Below are positions 1 to 9,198 of a stretch of DNA of 64,000 nt, in pieces; within the stretch, counting starts at the first letter, position 1, and each line of letters opens with the position of its first letter. The notes beneath the pieces were generated by a model. The model ran no database searches, was not told where the DNA came from, and worked only from the letters and a program-made list of their open reading frames with translations. The stretch is from NCBI GenBank assembly GCA_963764465.1, contig CAVXSO010000006.1, positions 744,001-808,000 of the forward strand. The letters are read 5' to 3'. The DNA is from JAJXXT01 sp963764465 (GTDB taxonomy: Bacteria > Pseudomonadota > Alphaproteobacteria > Acetobacterales > Acetobacteraceae). The translations under genes were made by a program, and so were the position numbers.

Positions 1-348
1 CGGCGAGTGCAGCGCCAGCCGCAGCCGCGCATACTCCTCGAGCAGCTTGCGCGATTGCGCCCCCTGCGGCGCCGGCAACAGCCCCGCGCGCAGCCACGCC
101 GTGCCGATCGCGTCCGCCTCTTCCAGCACCGCCGTCCGCCGGGCCTCGTAGCGCGACAGCGCCATCGAGAACGTAAAGCCCAGCATCAGCGCCAGCAGCC
201 CCAGCCCGGCGCCGGCCAGCGTGGTGTCGAGGCTGCTGGCCGCGCCCCTCGGCCCCCGCCGCCCGATCACGTTGCCCAGCACCATCGCGCCGGCCAGGGC
301 CAGCACGATCCCGGGCAGCACCGCCGTCAGCGGCAGGTCGTACAGCAT
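1..348 (-). CDS. DUF4239-like (bestrophin-like) membrane protein, 3' end outside window
   Basis: The first 116 codons of a membrane protein read leftward off the window edge. An N-terminal hydrophobic segment (about residues 5-25) and a second one (about 45-65, GLLALMLGFTFSMALSRYEA) are followed by ARRTAVLEEADAIGTAWLRA. That order is characteristic of DUF4239/bestrophin-like inner-membrane proteins, whose function is not established. The start is the ATG at 346-348; a GGAAC just upstream is a poor ribosome site, so the start is moderately certain. It is divergent from the molybdenum hydroxylase gene, with about 150 bases between them. Confidence 0.6.
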   Translation of the reverse strand, partial: MLYDLPLTAVLPGIVLALAGAMVLGNVIGRRGPRGAASSLDTTLAGAGLGLLALMLGFTFSMALSRYEARRTAVLEEADAIGTAWLRAGLLPAPQGAQSRKLLEEYARLRLALHSP

Positions 349-497
349 GTCGTTCCGCGAAACGTTGTACTCAATCCTGCCAATCCCGCCCGCGTCTGCC
401 AAGCGCCCAGGGCCGGTCGCCTCCCGCCCATGCACGTGCGACACTTGCGATAACGCCCTTCGCGGCTCACCTTTACGCCGCACCGCAACAGCAGGCA

Positions 498-2867
498 GTG
501 AGCCCCGACATTATGAACGACATTTCCGCCGCCTCTTCGCTCGTCCCGGACCTCGCCCCCGGCCGTTTCGCCGTCGGCCAGCCCGTCAGCCGCAAGGAAG
601 ACCCCATCCTGCTGCGCGGCGAGGGCCGTTATTCGGACGACCTCAACCTCCCCGGCCAGCTGCACGGCGTCGTCGTCCGCTCCCGCATCGCCCACGGCAT
701 CCTGAAGTCGGTCGACATCGAAGCCGCGCGGACCATGCCAGGCGTGAAGGCCGTCCTCCTCGCCGCGGATTTCCAGAAGCTCGGCTTCAAGCCGATGCCC
801 ACCAACGTCACCGGCCAGAATTTCGACAGCCGCCCGATCCCCAAGCCCGTGCAGTGGCCGCTCGCCACCGGCAAGGTCCGCTATGTCGGCGAGCCCATCG
901 CCTTCGTCGTCGCCGAGACCCGCCAGCAGGCCAAGGACGCCGCGGAAGCGATCTTCGCCGATATCGACCCGCTTCCCGCCGTCACCGAACCGTCGCAGGC
1001 CGTCGGCGCCACGCCCCTCTACGACGAGGCGCCAGACAACGTCGTGCTGGACTGGAAATTCGGCAACGAGGCCGCGGTGGACGAGGCCTTCGCCCGCGCC
1101 GCGCACATCACCACGTTACGTCCCCGCAACAGCCGCATCGTCGTCTCCGCCATGGAGCCGCGCTCCGCCATCGCGGAGATGGAGGGCGACCGCACCATCC
1201 TGCGCCTCGGCAGCCAGGGCGTGTTCGGCCTGCGCGGCCTGCTGCGCGGCACGCTCGACTGCCCGGTGGACAAGATCCGCGTGCTCACCGGCAATGTCGG
1301 CGGCTCCTTCGGCATGAAGGCGAGCGCCTACCCGGAATATTTCTGCGCCATCGCCGCCGCCCGCATCACCGGCAAGCCCGTCAAGTGGACGGACGACCGC
1401 AGCGACAGCTTCCTCTCGGACTCCGCCGGCCGCGACCACGACCATACGGCCCAGCTCGCGCTCGACAAGGACGGGCATTTCCTCGCCCTGCGCGTGCGCG
1501 GCTGGGGCAATGTCGGCGCCGTGCTCTCCAACTCCACCACGCTGCCGCCGACGATGAACATCGTGAAGAACATCATCGGCGTCTATCGCACGCCGCTGAT
1601 CGACGCCGCGGTTAAATGCGTCTTCACCAATACCACGCCCGTCGGCGCCTATCGCGGCGCCGGCCGCCCCGAGGGCAACTACTACATGGAGCGCCTGGTC
1701 GACACCGCCGCCCGCGAAATGGGCATCGACCGCGTGGAACTGCGCCGGCGCAACCACATCCGCGCCGACATGATCCCCTACAAGGCGCCCTCCACCATGG
1801 AGTATGACAGCGGCGACTTCCCCGCGATCCTCGAGGAAGCGCTCGCCACCGCCGACTACGACGGCTTCGCCAGGCGCCGCGCCGAAAGCCGCGCGAACGG
1901 CAGGCTGCGCGGCATCGGCATCGGCCACTACCTGGAAGTCACGGCGCCGGCCAACAACGAGATGGGCGGCATTCGTTTCGAGGCCGACGGCTCCGTCACC
2001 ATCGTCACCGGCACGCTGGACTACGGCCAGGGCCACGCGACCCCCTTCGCCCAGGTCCTGGTGGATGCGCTCGGCATCCCGTTCGACCGCATCAACCTGC
2101 TCCAGGGCGACAGCGACCAGCTGCTCGCCGGCGGCGGCACCGGCGGCTCGCGCTCGATCATGAACAGCGGCGGCGCCATCCTCGCCGCCAGCACGGAGGT
2201 CATCGAGAAGGGCAAGAAGGCCGCCGCGCACGTGCTCGAGGCCGCCGTCGCGGACATCGAGTTCAACCGCGGCCACTTCGCGATCGCCGGCACCGACCGC
2301 GGCATCGGCATCATGGAACTCGCGGCGAAGCTCCGCGCGGAAACGAACCTGCCGGCGGACGTGCCCGCGACGCTCGACGTCGGCCTCGTCTTCCCCGGCA
2401 CGCCCAGCGCCTTCCCCAACGGCTGCCATGTCTGCGAGATCGAGGTCGATCCCGAAACGGGTGTCGCCGAGGTCGTGCGCTACCACATGGTCAACGATTT
2501 CGGCGTGCTGGTGAACCCGCTGATGGTCGAGGGCCAGACGCATGGCGGCGTCGTGCAGGGCATCGGCCAGGCGCTCGGCGAGCGCGTCGTCTTCGACGAG
2601 GACGGCCAGGTCCTGACCGGCTCCTACATGGACTACGCGCTGCCCCGCGCCGACCAGCTCCCCCCGTTCCACTTCAAGAGCCACCCCGTCCCCGCCCGCA
2701 CCAACGGCCTCGGCGCCAAGGGCTGCGGGGAGGCCGGCTGCGCCGGCTCGCTCCCCGCGGTCATGAACGCGCTGGTCGATGCGCTCTCGGAACGAGGCAT
2801 CGCCCATATCGACATGCCCGCGACGCCGGAGGCGATCTGGAGCGCGCTCCACGCCGCCGGGGCATAG
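498..2867 (+). CDS. Xanthine dehydrogenase/CO dehydrogenase-family molybdopterin-binding large subunit
   Basis: Large catalytic subunit of a molybdenum hydroxylase (789 aa from the GTG at 498; ATG at 513 is an equally plausible start). Residues about 20-130 form the a/b hammerhead domain (VGQPVSRKEDPILLRGEGRY). The remainder is the molybdopterin-binding part, with GGSFGMKASAYPE, the active-site loop AYRGAGR and the C-terminal GAKGCGEAG carrying the catalytic glutamate. AYRGAGR is the form II (putative) CoxL loop, not the AYxCSFR of true CO dehydrogenase, so the substrate is unknown. The family normally works with a 2Fe-2S small subunit and a FAD medium subunit; neither is fused here nor encoded next to it. 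Confidence 0.85.
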   Translation: MSPDIMNDISAASSLVPDLAPGRFAVGQPVSRKEDPILLRGEGRYSDDLNLPGQLHGVVVRSRIAHGILKSVDIEAARTMPGVKAVLLAADFQKLGFKPMPTNVTGQNFDSRPIPKPVQWPLATGKVRYVGEPIAFVVAETRQQAKDAAEAIFADIDPLPAVTEPSQAVGATPLYDEAPDNVVLDWKFGNEAAVDEAFARAAHITTLRPRNSRIVVSAMEPRSAIAEMEGDRTILRLGSQGVFGLRGLLRGTLDCPVDKIRVLTGNVGGSFGMKASAYPEYFCAIAAARITGKPVKWTDDRSDSFLSDSAGRDHDHTAQLALDKDGHFLALRVRGWGNVGAVLSNSTTLPPTMNIVKNIIGVYRTPLIDAAVKCVFTNTTPVGAYRGAGRPEGNYYMERLVDTAAREMGIDRVELRRRNHIRADMIPYKAPSTMEYDSGDFPAILEEALATADYDGFARRRAESRANGRLRGIGIGHYLEVTAPANNEMGGIRFEADGSVTIVTGTLDYGQGHATPFAQVLVDALGIPFDRINLLQGDSDQLLAGGGTGGSRSIMNSGGAILAASTEVIEKGKKAAAHVLEAAVADIEFNRGHFAIAGTDRGIGIMELAAKLRAETNLPADVPATLDVGLVFPGTPSAFPNGCHVCEIEVDPETGVAEVVRYHMVNDFGVLVNPLMVEGQTHGGVVQGIGQALGERVVFDEDGQVLTGSYMDYALPRADQLPPFHFKSHPVPARTNGLGAKGCGEAGCAGSLPAVMNALVDALSERGIAHIDMPATPEAIWSALHAAGA

Positions 2868-2881
2868 CGCGGACCCATGCC

Positions 2882-3814
2882 GTGACCGGCAACATCCTCG
2901 ACGCCATCGGCAACACGCCATGCGTCGAGCTGCGCCGGATCGTTCCACCAGGCAGCGCGCGCATCCTCGTGAAGCTGGAGGGTGCCAACCCCACCGGCAA
3001 CATGAAGGACCGGATGGCCCGCCACGCCATCGCGGCGGCGGCGGCGGATGGCCGCCTCCGCGCGGGCGGCACGCTCGTCGAATACACCGGCGGCTCCACC
3101 GGCGCCTCGCTCGCCCTCGTCTGCGCCGCCCGTGGCTACCGCGCCCGCATCGTGACCTCGGACGCGTTCAGCGAGGAAAAAACGGCCACGATGCGTGCCC
3201 TCGGCGCCGAAATCACCCTGGTGCCGAGCGATGGCGGGCGCATCACCGCCGAACTCGTCCACGCGATGATCGCGCAGGCGAAAGAGATCAGCGCCGAGCC
3301 CGGCCACTGGTGGTTCGACCAGCTCAACAACAAGGACAGCGCCGCCGGCTACCACGGCCTCGGCGACGAGATCTGGTCCCAGTCGAGCGGCGGCGTGGAC
3401 GCCTTCGTCACCTCCGTCGGCACCGCCCACTCGCTGAACGGCACGGCGGCCGCGCTGCGCCGCCACAACACCAGGCTCCACGTCATCGCCGCCGAGCCCG
3501 CGGAATCCCCCGTACTCTCCGGCGGTGCCAACGGTGCCCACCGCATCGAGGGCATCGGCATCGGCTTCGTCCCGCCGCACTGGAAGCCCGAACTCGTGGA
3601 CGTCATCGAAACCGCCACCAGCGAGGAAGCGATGCAGATGTGCCGCCGCCTCGCCCGCGAGGAAGGCATCCTGGCCGGCACCTCCACCGGCCTCAACATC
3701 ATCGCGGCGCTGCGTGTCGCCCGGCGCCTCGGACCGCACGCCACCGTCGCGACGATCGCGATCGATTCAGGCCTGCGCTACATGAGCAGCAACCTGTTCC
3801 GCGAAGGCAACTAA
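2882..3814 (+). CDS. Cysteine synthase family PLP-dependent enzyme
   Basis: A 310-residue fold-type II PLP enzyme of the CysK/cystathionine beta-synthase family, starting with GTG 14 bases after the preceding gene. The PLP lysine lies in NPTGNMKDRMA (about residue 43), the substrate loop in YTGGSTGASLA (about 67-77), and the phosphate-binding region in GILAGTSTGLNI. It lacks a CBS regulatory domain. True CysK usually has NPxxSVKDR; the NM variant suggests a side branch, so O-acetylserine sulfhydrylation is only one possible activity. Its stop overlaps by four bases the stop of the convergent CobW gene. Confidence 0.8.
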   Translation: MTGNILDAIGNTPCVELRRIVPPGSARILVKLEGANPTGNMKDRMARHAIAAAAADGRLRAGGTLVEYTGGSTGASLALVCAARGYRARIVTSDAFSEEKTATMRALGAEITLVPSDGGRITAELVHAMIAQAKEISAEPGHWWFDQLNNKDSAAGYHGLGDEIWSQSSGGVDAFVTSVGTAHSLNGTAAALRRHNTRLHVIAAEPAESPVLSGGANGAHRIEGIGIGFVPPHWKPELVDVIETATSEEAMQMCRRLAREEGILAGTSTGLNIIAALRVARRLGPHATVATIAIDSGLRYMSSNLFREGN

Positions 3815-4716
3815 CCTACCCCCGCCTCGCACGCGGCGAGCATCCGCCCCACCGCCTCGCGCTCCAGCGCGCCGATCTCCCAGATCAGCACCAGCCGCGT
3901 CCCCGGCGCGCCTCCCTCCGGCGCGGGCGCGACCGTCGCACGCCGTCCCACCATCTGGAACAACAGGGGCTGCGCGCGGTCATCGAGCGCCAGCACCCCC
4001 TTCGCCCGCACCAGCCGGGGCGACAGCGCCTGCATCGCCGCCTGGAACCGCCCCAGCGACAACGCGCCGCCCGTCCACGCAAAACTCTCGAACCGCTCCG
4101 CGACCGGCCCCGTCCGCCGAGGCGCCGAACCCGCCGCATGCAGCCCCGCCCCGAACAACAACCCGAACTCGTCCCCGCCCAGCACGCGCCCATGCACGCC
4201 CAGCGTCCGCAACGCGCCTTCGGCCGCTGCCGCCTGCCCCGGCGCCAGCAGGTCAAGTTTCGCAAGCCAAACGAAATCCGCCGCCCGCAGCTGCGCCAGC
4301 AGCAGCGGCTCGTCGATCCGCTCGCCCGCCAGCAGCGAAGCCGCATCCGCCACCCCCACCACGGATTCCAGCGGCGTCTCGCGCCACACCACGGGGTCGA
4401 GCAGCGACGCCAGGATCGGCCCCGGCTCCGCCACCCCGCTGGTCTCGATCACGATCCCCTCCGGCACCGGATCGCGCCGCAGCAGCATCGACAGCGTGCG
4501 CAGCAGGTCGCCCTGCAGCGCGCAGCAGATGCACCCGTTCGCCAGGCCCACGATGCCGTCCGCCGAGCCCGCGATCAGCTCGGCATCGATATTCACCGCA
4601 CCGAAATCGTTGACGACGGCGGCAATCCGCAGCCGCGCACCGGCCAGCAGCCGATTGATGAAACTCGTCTTCCCCGCCCCCAGGAACCCGGTGACCAGGA
4701 CGACGGGAACGCTCAC
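3811..4716 (-). CDS. CobW/P47K (COG0523) family GTP-binding metallochaperone
   Basis: A 301-residue G3E GTPase. The P-loop GFLGAGKTS is at residues 10-18, the metal-binding CxCC motif (NGCICCALQGD) at about 59-69, and the switch/base region at ETSGVAEPGPIL; a CobW C-terminal domain fills about residues 200-290. Members of this family deliver zinc, cobalt or iron to client enzymes at the expense of GTP. The gene begins with GTG, and that codon overlaps the TGA of the amidohydrolase upstream (GTGA at 4713-4716), so the two are almost certainly translated together and the amidohydrolase is a natural candidate client. Confidence 0.85.
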   Translation of the reverse strand: MSVPVVLVTGFLGAGKTSFINRLLAGARLRIAAVVNDFGAVNIDAELIAGSADGIVGLANGCICCALQGDLLRTLSMLLRRDPVPEGIVIETSGVAEPGPILASLLDPVVWRETPLESVVGVADAASLLAGERIDEPLLLAQLRAADFVWLAKLDLLAPGQAAAAEGALRTLGVHGRVLGGDEFGLLFGAGLHAAGSAPRRTGPVAERFESFAWTGGALSLGRFQAAMQALSPRLVRAKGVLALDDRAQPLLFQMVGRRATVAPAPEGGAPGTRLVLIWEIGALEREAVGRMLAACEAGVG

Positions 4717-6209
4717 GCAACGTGCGGCGCGTGCGGGCGCCGCACCGCGCGCCCCGGCCGCGCATCGCGCACCAGCTCGCCATCGGCCACCACCGCCTCG
4801 CCGTTCACCAGCACGTGCTTCATCCCCACGGAACGCCGGTTCATCTCCTTGAACGTCGCGCGGTCCTCCAGCTGATCCCAGTCAAAGACGACGATATCCG
4901 CGTCGCACCCCGCCTGCAGCCGCCCCTTCGCGCGCATCGCCGGCGTGCTCTCGCCCAGGATGCGCGCCGGGATCAGCGTGCACTTCGCCAGCCCGTCCGA
5001 GAGCGTCATCACCCGCCGCTCCCGCACCCAGCGCGAGAGGAACCGCGTGAACGTCCCCGCCGAGCGCGGGTGCGAGGACAGCCCCTCCGGCAACGGCCAG
5101 GCATCGCCCTCGTAGATGCTGCCATCGGGCTGCGTCCACACCATCGCGTCGGACGCGATGGCACCCCCCGGAAACAGCACGGACGCATCCAGGATCTCCC
5201 GGTGCCTCTGGTTCGCTTCCGTATCGAGGAAGTGCCACAGCACGATCGCGCCCGGGTCCTGCGCCTGCGCCCGCAGCACGTCCTCGTGCTTCTCGAACCG
5301 CCGCCCGGTATCCAGCACCTCGAGCGCGCTCCAATCCCGCCCGCCGCGCCGCGCAAAATCCGGATCGCGGAAAAACGCGGCACTCATCAGCGTCGATCCG
5401 GTACCATACGGATACGCCTCCGTCGTCACCCGCAGCCCCTGCCGCTGCGCCGTCGCGATCAGCCGCGCCGCCATCTCCGCGTCCATCATGCTCGTCGAGT
5501 TGAAGTGGCAGATATGCATGTGGGCACCCGTCGTCCCCGCATACCCCACCAGCCTGTTGTACGCCTCGATCGAGCTTCGCGGGTCCTCGTTCGCCATGAA
5601 CGCCACATGCGTATAGGTCGGCACCGCGTATTCCGCCGCCAGTTCGCAGACGGAGGTCATCTCCTTCACGCCCGATCCCGGCGCATACGCGTTCAGCACG
5701 CCGATGCCGATGCCGCCCTCATCCAGCCCCGCCCGCAGCATCCCGACCATCTCGGCGACTTCCTCGTCGCTCGCGATCGCATCCGCCCAGCGCCGGTCGG
5801 CCGCATGCTTCGCCATGAACCCGAGCCCGACCTCCGGCGCCACGTGGTTCATCACGGAAATCCGCGCCGTCACCCAGTTCGCCGCACACCCGTAGTTCAG
5901 CGTCCGGCCCCGCTCCGCCTGCATCGCATACCAGCGCGAAACCGGCAGCGCCCCCGCCTCCAGCTCCAGCGCCGTCGTCACCCCGTCGAACGCCTGCATC
6001 CGGTCCGCCGGCAGGGACTGCCCATGCGCGTGCAGGTCGATGAAGCCAGGTGCGACCACCAGCCCCTTCGCCTCGATCGTCCGCGCAGCCGGCCCAAGCT
6101 CGCGCCCCACCGCCACGATCCGCCGCTCCGCCACCGCCACGTCGCAAACCTGATCGAGCCGCGTCTCGGGGTCGATCACCCGCCCGCCGCGGATGAGAAG
6201 CTCGTGCAT
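4713..6209 (-). CDS. Amidohydrolase, N-acyl-D-amino-acid deacylase-like
   Basis: A 498-residue metal-dependent hydrolase of the amidohydrolase superfamily. The N-terminal beta-sandwich (LLIRGGRVIDPET) leads into the metal-binding GFIDLHAHGQ at about residue 63. Further metal-ligand regions are YTHVAF and HMHICHFNS, and the chain ends with the usual return strand ADIVVFDWDQ. Similarity of the layout to D-aminoacylase and N-acyl-D-glutamate deacylase suggests hydrolysis of an N-acylated D-amino acid or a related amide; the exact substrate cannot be read. The ATG at 6207-6209 is chosen because the family motif LIRGGRVID follows at once. It is coupled to the downstream CobW gene. Confidence 0.8.
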   Translation of the reverse strand: MHELLIRGGRVIDPETRLDQVCDVAVAERRIVAVGRELGPAARTIEAKGLVVAPGFIDLHAHGQSLPADRMQAFDGVTTALELEAGALPVSRWYAMQAERGRTLNYGCAANWVTARISVMNHVAPEVGLGFMAKHAADRRWADAIASDEEVAEMVGMLRAGLDEGGIGIGVLNAYAPGSGVKEMTSVCELAAEYAVPTYTHVAFMANEDPRSSIEAYNRLVGYAGTTGAHMHICHFNSTSMMDAEMAARLIATAQRQGLRVTTEAYPYGTGSTLMSAAFFRDPDFARRGGRDWSALEVLDTGRRFEKHEDVLRAQAQDPGAIVLWHFLDTEANQRHREILDASVLFPGGAIASDAMVWTQPDGSIYEGDAWPLPEGLSSHPRSAGTFTRFLSRWVRERRVMTLSDGLAKCTLIPARILGESTPAMRAKGRLQAGCDADIVVFDWDQLEDRATFKEMNRRSVGMKHVLVNGEAVVADGELVRDARPGRAVRRPHAPHVA

Positions 6210-6268
6210 CGCAATATTCCCTTGGTTGCGCCCCGAGCCGAGCACGCCCGGCCGAAACTGCCAAGCCG

Positions 6269-8251
6269 CTATCGCACCCGCACCGGCACGATCTCGGAGG
6301 AAAGCTGCACCCGGTCCCCCATCCCGTAATAATAGTAGGCCGGCTGCGAGAGGTTGCGCAGCATCACGAACAGGCGAAAGCGCACCCGCTTCCAGAACCC
6401 CATCCCCCGCCCCGCCACCAGGTTCTCGTGCGAAACATGCACGATCCACCGCCTCGGGTCCGCCGGCAGGTCGATCGCGTGGTGCCGCGCAAGCTCCTCC
6501 AGCAGCGCCTCCACGTTCGGCTCCTCCATGAACCCGAACTGCAGCTCCACGGCGATCACGCTGCCGCGCCCGGGCTCGCGGTCGAACACCACCACCTTGT
6601 AGCGGTTGTCGTGCACATACGGTGCCTTGCGGTGCGTCACCTCGACGAAAATGAGGTTGCGCGGCAGCATTCCGTATCGCTCCAGCAACAGCCGCAGCAG
6701 CGCCGGCGCACGATCGGTCGCATGCCGCACCGGCTTCGGCGCCATCAGGATCGCATTGCGCTCGATGAACACATCGGCCGCCCGGTGCATCTCCACCAGC
6801 TTCCCGATCGTCATCGCCGGCCGCGCGGAATACGCCGCCGCCGTCGCCTTGCGCCCCCATTTCCACGTCGCCATCACGACGAACCCCGCAATGCCGATAC
6901 CCAGCGGCACGAACCCGCCCTCCAGCACCTTCAGCGTGCACGCGACCAGGAACGCCACGTTCACCGCGACCAGGCAGCCCCACACCACGCCAATCCGCGC
7001 CCGGCTCCACCGCCAGTAAATCCGCGCCACCGGCACCATCGCGAGCGAGGTGATCACCATCACCCCCGAGACCGCGAGCCCATACGCCGCCCCCAGCGCC
7101 GCGGAGGAGCCGAACACCACCACGAGCAGGATACAGCCCGTGTAGAGGCTCCAGTTGATGAACGGGATGTAGATCTGCCCCGCATGCTCCTCGTGCGTGT
7201 GCAGGATCGCGAGCCGCGGGAACAGCCCGAGTCGGATCGCCTGGGAAGCCAGCGTGAACGCGCCGGAGATCAGCGCCTGGGCCGCGATCACCGTCGCCAC
7301 CGTCGCCAGCAGCACCACGGGATAGATCAGCACCCCCGGCACCAGCGCGAAGAACAGGTTCCCGTCGGCTGCCTTGCCCCCGCCCAGCAGGTACGCGCCC
7401 TGCCCCAGGTAGTTCAGCAGCAGCGCCGGAAACACCACGCCGAACCAGGCCAGACGGATCGGACGCGGACCGAAATGACCGAGGTCGGCATACATCGCCT
7501 CGCTGCCCGTCACCACCAGGATCAGCGCCCCCAGCAGCAGCAGCGTCCGGTACGCGCCCTCGTGCCAGAGAAACCGTATCCCATGCACCGGATTGAACGC
7601 GGCGAGGATCCCCGGCTGCCCCAGCACCTGCCGCAGCCCCAGCACCGCGATCACCGCGAACCACACCACGAGCACCAGGCCGAACACCCGCCCGATCCCC
7701 GCGGTACCGCGATGCTGCACCGCGAACAGCGCGGTCAGCAGCAGCACCGTGAGCGGAACGACCCCGTGCGCGAGCGTGGGCGAGGCCACGCCCAGCCCCT
7801 CCACCGCCGCGAGCACGCTGATGGAGGGCGAGATGATCCCGTCCCCGAACAGCAGCCCCGCCCCCAGCATCAGCGCCCACAGCAGCACGGAAAGCCCCCG
7901 CCTGCGGTGCTCGTGCAGCAGCGCGTAGAGCGCGAAGATGCCCCCCTCCCCGTCGTTCTGCGCCCGCAGCACGAGGCCCGCATACTTTACCGCGACGACG
8001 ATGATGATCGCCCAGATCACCAGTGAGATGCCCCCCAGCACCACGTCCGGCGTCAGCGCCAGGTCGACGCGCCCATGGAAGAGCTGCCCGAGCGCATAGA
8101 GCGGCGAGGTCCCGATCGAGCCATAGACGACGCCGAGCGCCGTCACGGTCAGCGTCGCCGCGGCCCTCGGCGCGCGCGGACGGGCGCTGTCGGTGCGTAT
8201 CGCGTGCGCCGGCGGATCAGCCTGGCCGGCCTGGGTCGGCGGCACCGTCAT
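6269..8251 (-). CDS. kup: Kup-family low-affinity potassium transporter
   Basis: A 660-residue K+ uptake protein of the inner membrane (KUP/HAK/KT family). After a hydrophilic N-terminus, the family signature GVVYGSIGTSPLYAL begins near residue 40, followed by about twelve hydrophobic segments (VVLGGISLVIWAIIIVVAVK, LSVLLWALMLGAGLLFGDG and others). The C-terminal 150 residues are cytoplasmic. It has the usual family length (620-680). It reads in the same direction as the Rieske gene upstream, 90 bases away, but has no obvious functional link with it. The family is thought to act as a K+/H+ symporter. Confidence 0.93.
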   Translation of the reverse strand: MTVPPTQAGQADPPAHAIRTDSARPRAPRAAATLTVTALGVVYGSIGTSPLYALGQLFHGRVDLALTPDVVLGGISLVIWAIIIVVAVKYAGLVLRAQNDGEGGIFALYALLHEHRRRGLSVLLWALMLGAGLLFGDGIISPSISVLAAVEGLGVASPTLAHGVVPLTVLLLTALFAVQHRGTAGIGRVFGLVLVVWFAVIAVLGLRQVLGQPGILAAFNPVHGIRFLWHEGAYRTLLLLGALILVVTGSEAMYADLGHFGPRPIRLAWFGVVFPALLLNYLGQGAYLLGGGKAADGNLFFALVPGVLIYPVVLLATVATVIAAQALISGAFTLASQAIRLGLFPRLAILHTHEEHAGQIYIPFINWSLYTGCILLVVVFGSSAALGAAYGLAVSGVMVITSLAMVPVARIYWRWSRARIGVVWGCLVAVNVAFLVACTLKVLEGGFVPLGIGIAGFVVMATWKWGRKATAAAYSARPAMTIGKLVEMHRAADVFIERNAILMAPKPVRHATDRAPALLRLLLERYGMLPRNLIFVEVTHRKAPYVHDNRYKVVVFDREPGRGSVIAVELQFGFMEEPNVEALLEELARHHAIDLPADPRRWIVHVSHENLVAGRGMGFWKRVRFRLFVMLRNLSQPAYYYYGMGDRVQLSSEIVPVRVR

Positions 8252-8341
8252 GGCGCGGGTGGATGGCCCAAAAACAGCGTGTCCGGAGCACGCTATCCCG
8301 ATTCCACCCGCACCGGAAGCAGGCCCCGAACGGAGCCGCCG

Positions 8342-9001
8342 CTACATCTGCACCACCTCCGAAAGCGACCAGCTCGCCCCCGACGGGTTTTCCCCGATCC
8401 GGATCATCGTGTCGCTCAGGAAACGATATGGCGGCACCGGCAGGTTGTACGGCGCCGGCACGCCCTTCCACACCCGCCCCGCGAGATCGTACTTGGAGCC
8501 GTGGCACGGGCAGAAATACCCGCTCGGCCAGTCCGGCACCGGCATCGTCGCGCTCGGCTTCGGAAAATAGCCGGGCAGGCAGCCCAGGTGCGTGCACACG
8601 CCCACCAGCACGGCAAGCTCCGGCTTCACCGAGCGATGCCAGTTCTTCGCGTAGGGCGGCTGCTGATTGACGTCCGAGTTCGGGTCGCTGAGCCGCTCGA
8701 CGATGTTCCTGGACTTCAGCAGGTCCACCGCCGCCGCCGTCCGCTTCACGATCAGCATCGGCTTGCCGCGCCACAGCACGATGATCTGCTGCCCCTCGGC
8801 CACCGGCTTGAGGTCGATGTCGATCGGCGCCCCGGCCGCCAGCGTCGCCTTGTCCGGGTTCATCGAATCGATGAAGGACCACACCACCGCCCCGGTCCCC
8901 ACGCCGGCGAAGGCCAGCGTCACCAGCTTCAGGAAATCGCGCCGCGGCGGTTCCGCCCCGCCCTTGGCCATCGCCGCGCCAGCCGTCGCCGCATCCGTCA
9001 T
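8342..9001 (-). CDS. petA: Ubiquinol-cytochrome c reductase Rieske iron-sulfur subunit
   Basis: A 219-residue Rieske protein of the cytochrome bc1 complex. Both cluster-binding motifs are intact: CTHLGC and CPCHGSKYD. A twin-arginine-type anchor (RRDFLKLVTLAFAGVG, about residues 20-37) provides the single membrane helix, and the hinge and PPY loop (LPVPPYRFLSD) are present. The ATG at 8999-9001 is chosen; a longer in-frame reading adds low-complexity sequence. The usual partners for cytochrome b and c1 (petB, petC) do not follow; kup does. The bc1 genes must therefore lie elsewhere, or this is a second copy. Confidence 0.93.
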   Translation of the reverse strand: MTDAATAGAAMAKGGAEPPRRDFLKLVTLAFAGVGTGAVVWSFIDSMNPDKATLAAGAPIDIDLKPVAEGQQIIVLWRGKPMLIVKRTAAAVDLLKSRNIVERLSDPNSDVNQQPPYAKNWHRSVKPELAVLVGVCTHLGCLPGYFPKPSATMPVPDWPSGYFCPCHGSKYDLAGRVWKGVPAPYNLPVPPYRFLSDTMIRIGENPSGASWSLSEVVQM

Positions 9002-9198
9002 GCCAGCCTCCGTTCCCGCGCCCAGGCCCCGTGCCAGGCACCACGCCCCGCCCCGGCGCCGGATACCCGGGGCCGCCCGGCTCCTGCGCTCCGTCACGCA
9101 GCCTGAACCCGCCGCCGCGTCCTGGGCCTGACCCTTTCCTTACTTCCTCGCCATGCGCCCCTTGCCCCGCCGCCCCCGCCGCGCGAAGACTCCCGCCC

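Noticed and set aside
1116..2948. A 610-codon antisense frame to the CoxL-like gene
   Set aside because: No homology features; composition typical of shadow frames.
2779..4875. A 698-codon plus-strand frame across the cysteine synthase-like and CobW genes
   Set aside because: Arg/Pro/His-rich translation with no motif; overlaps two well-supported genes.
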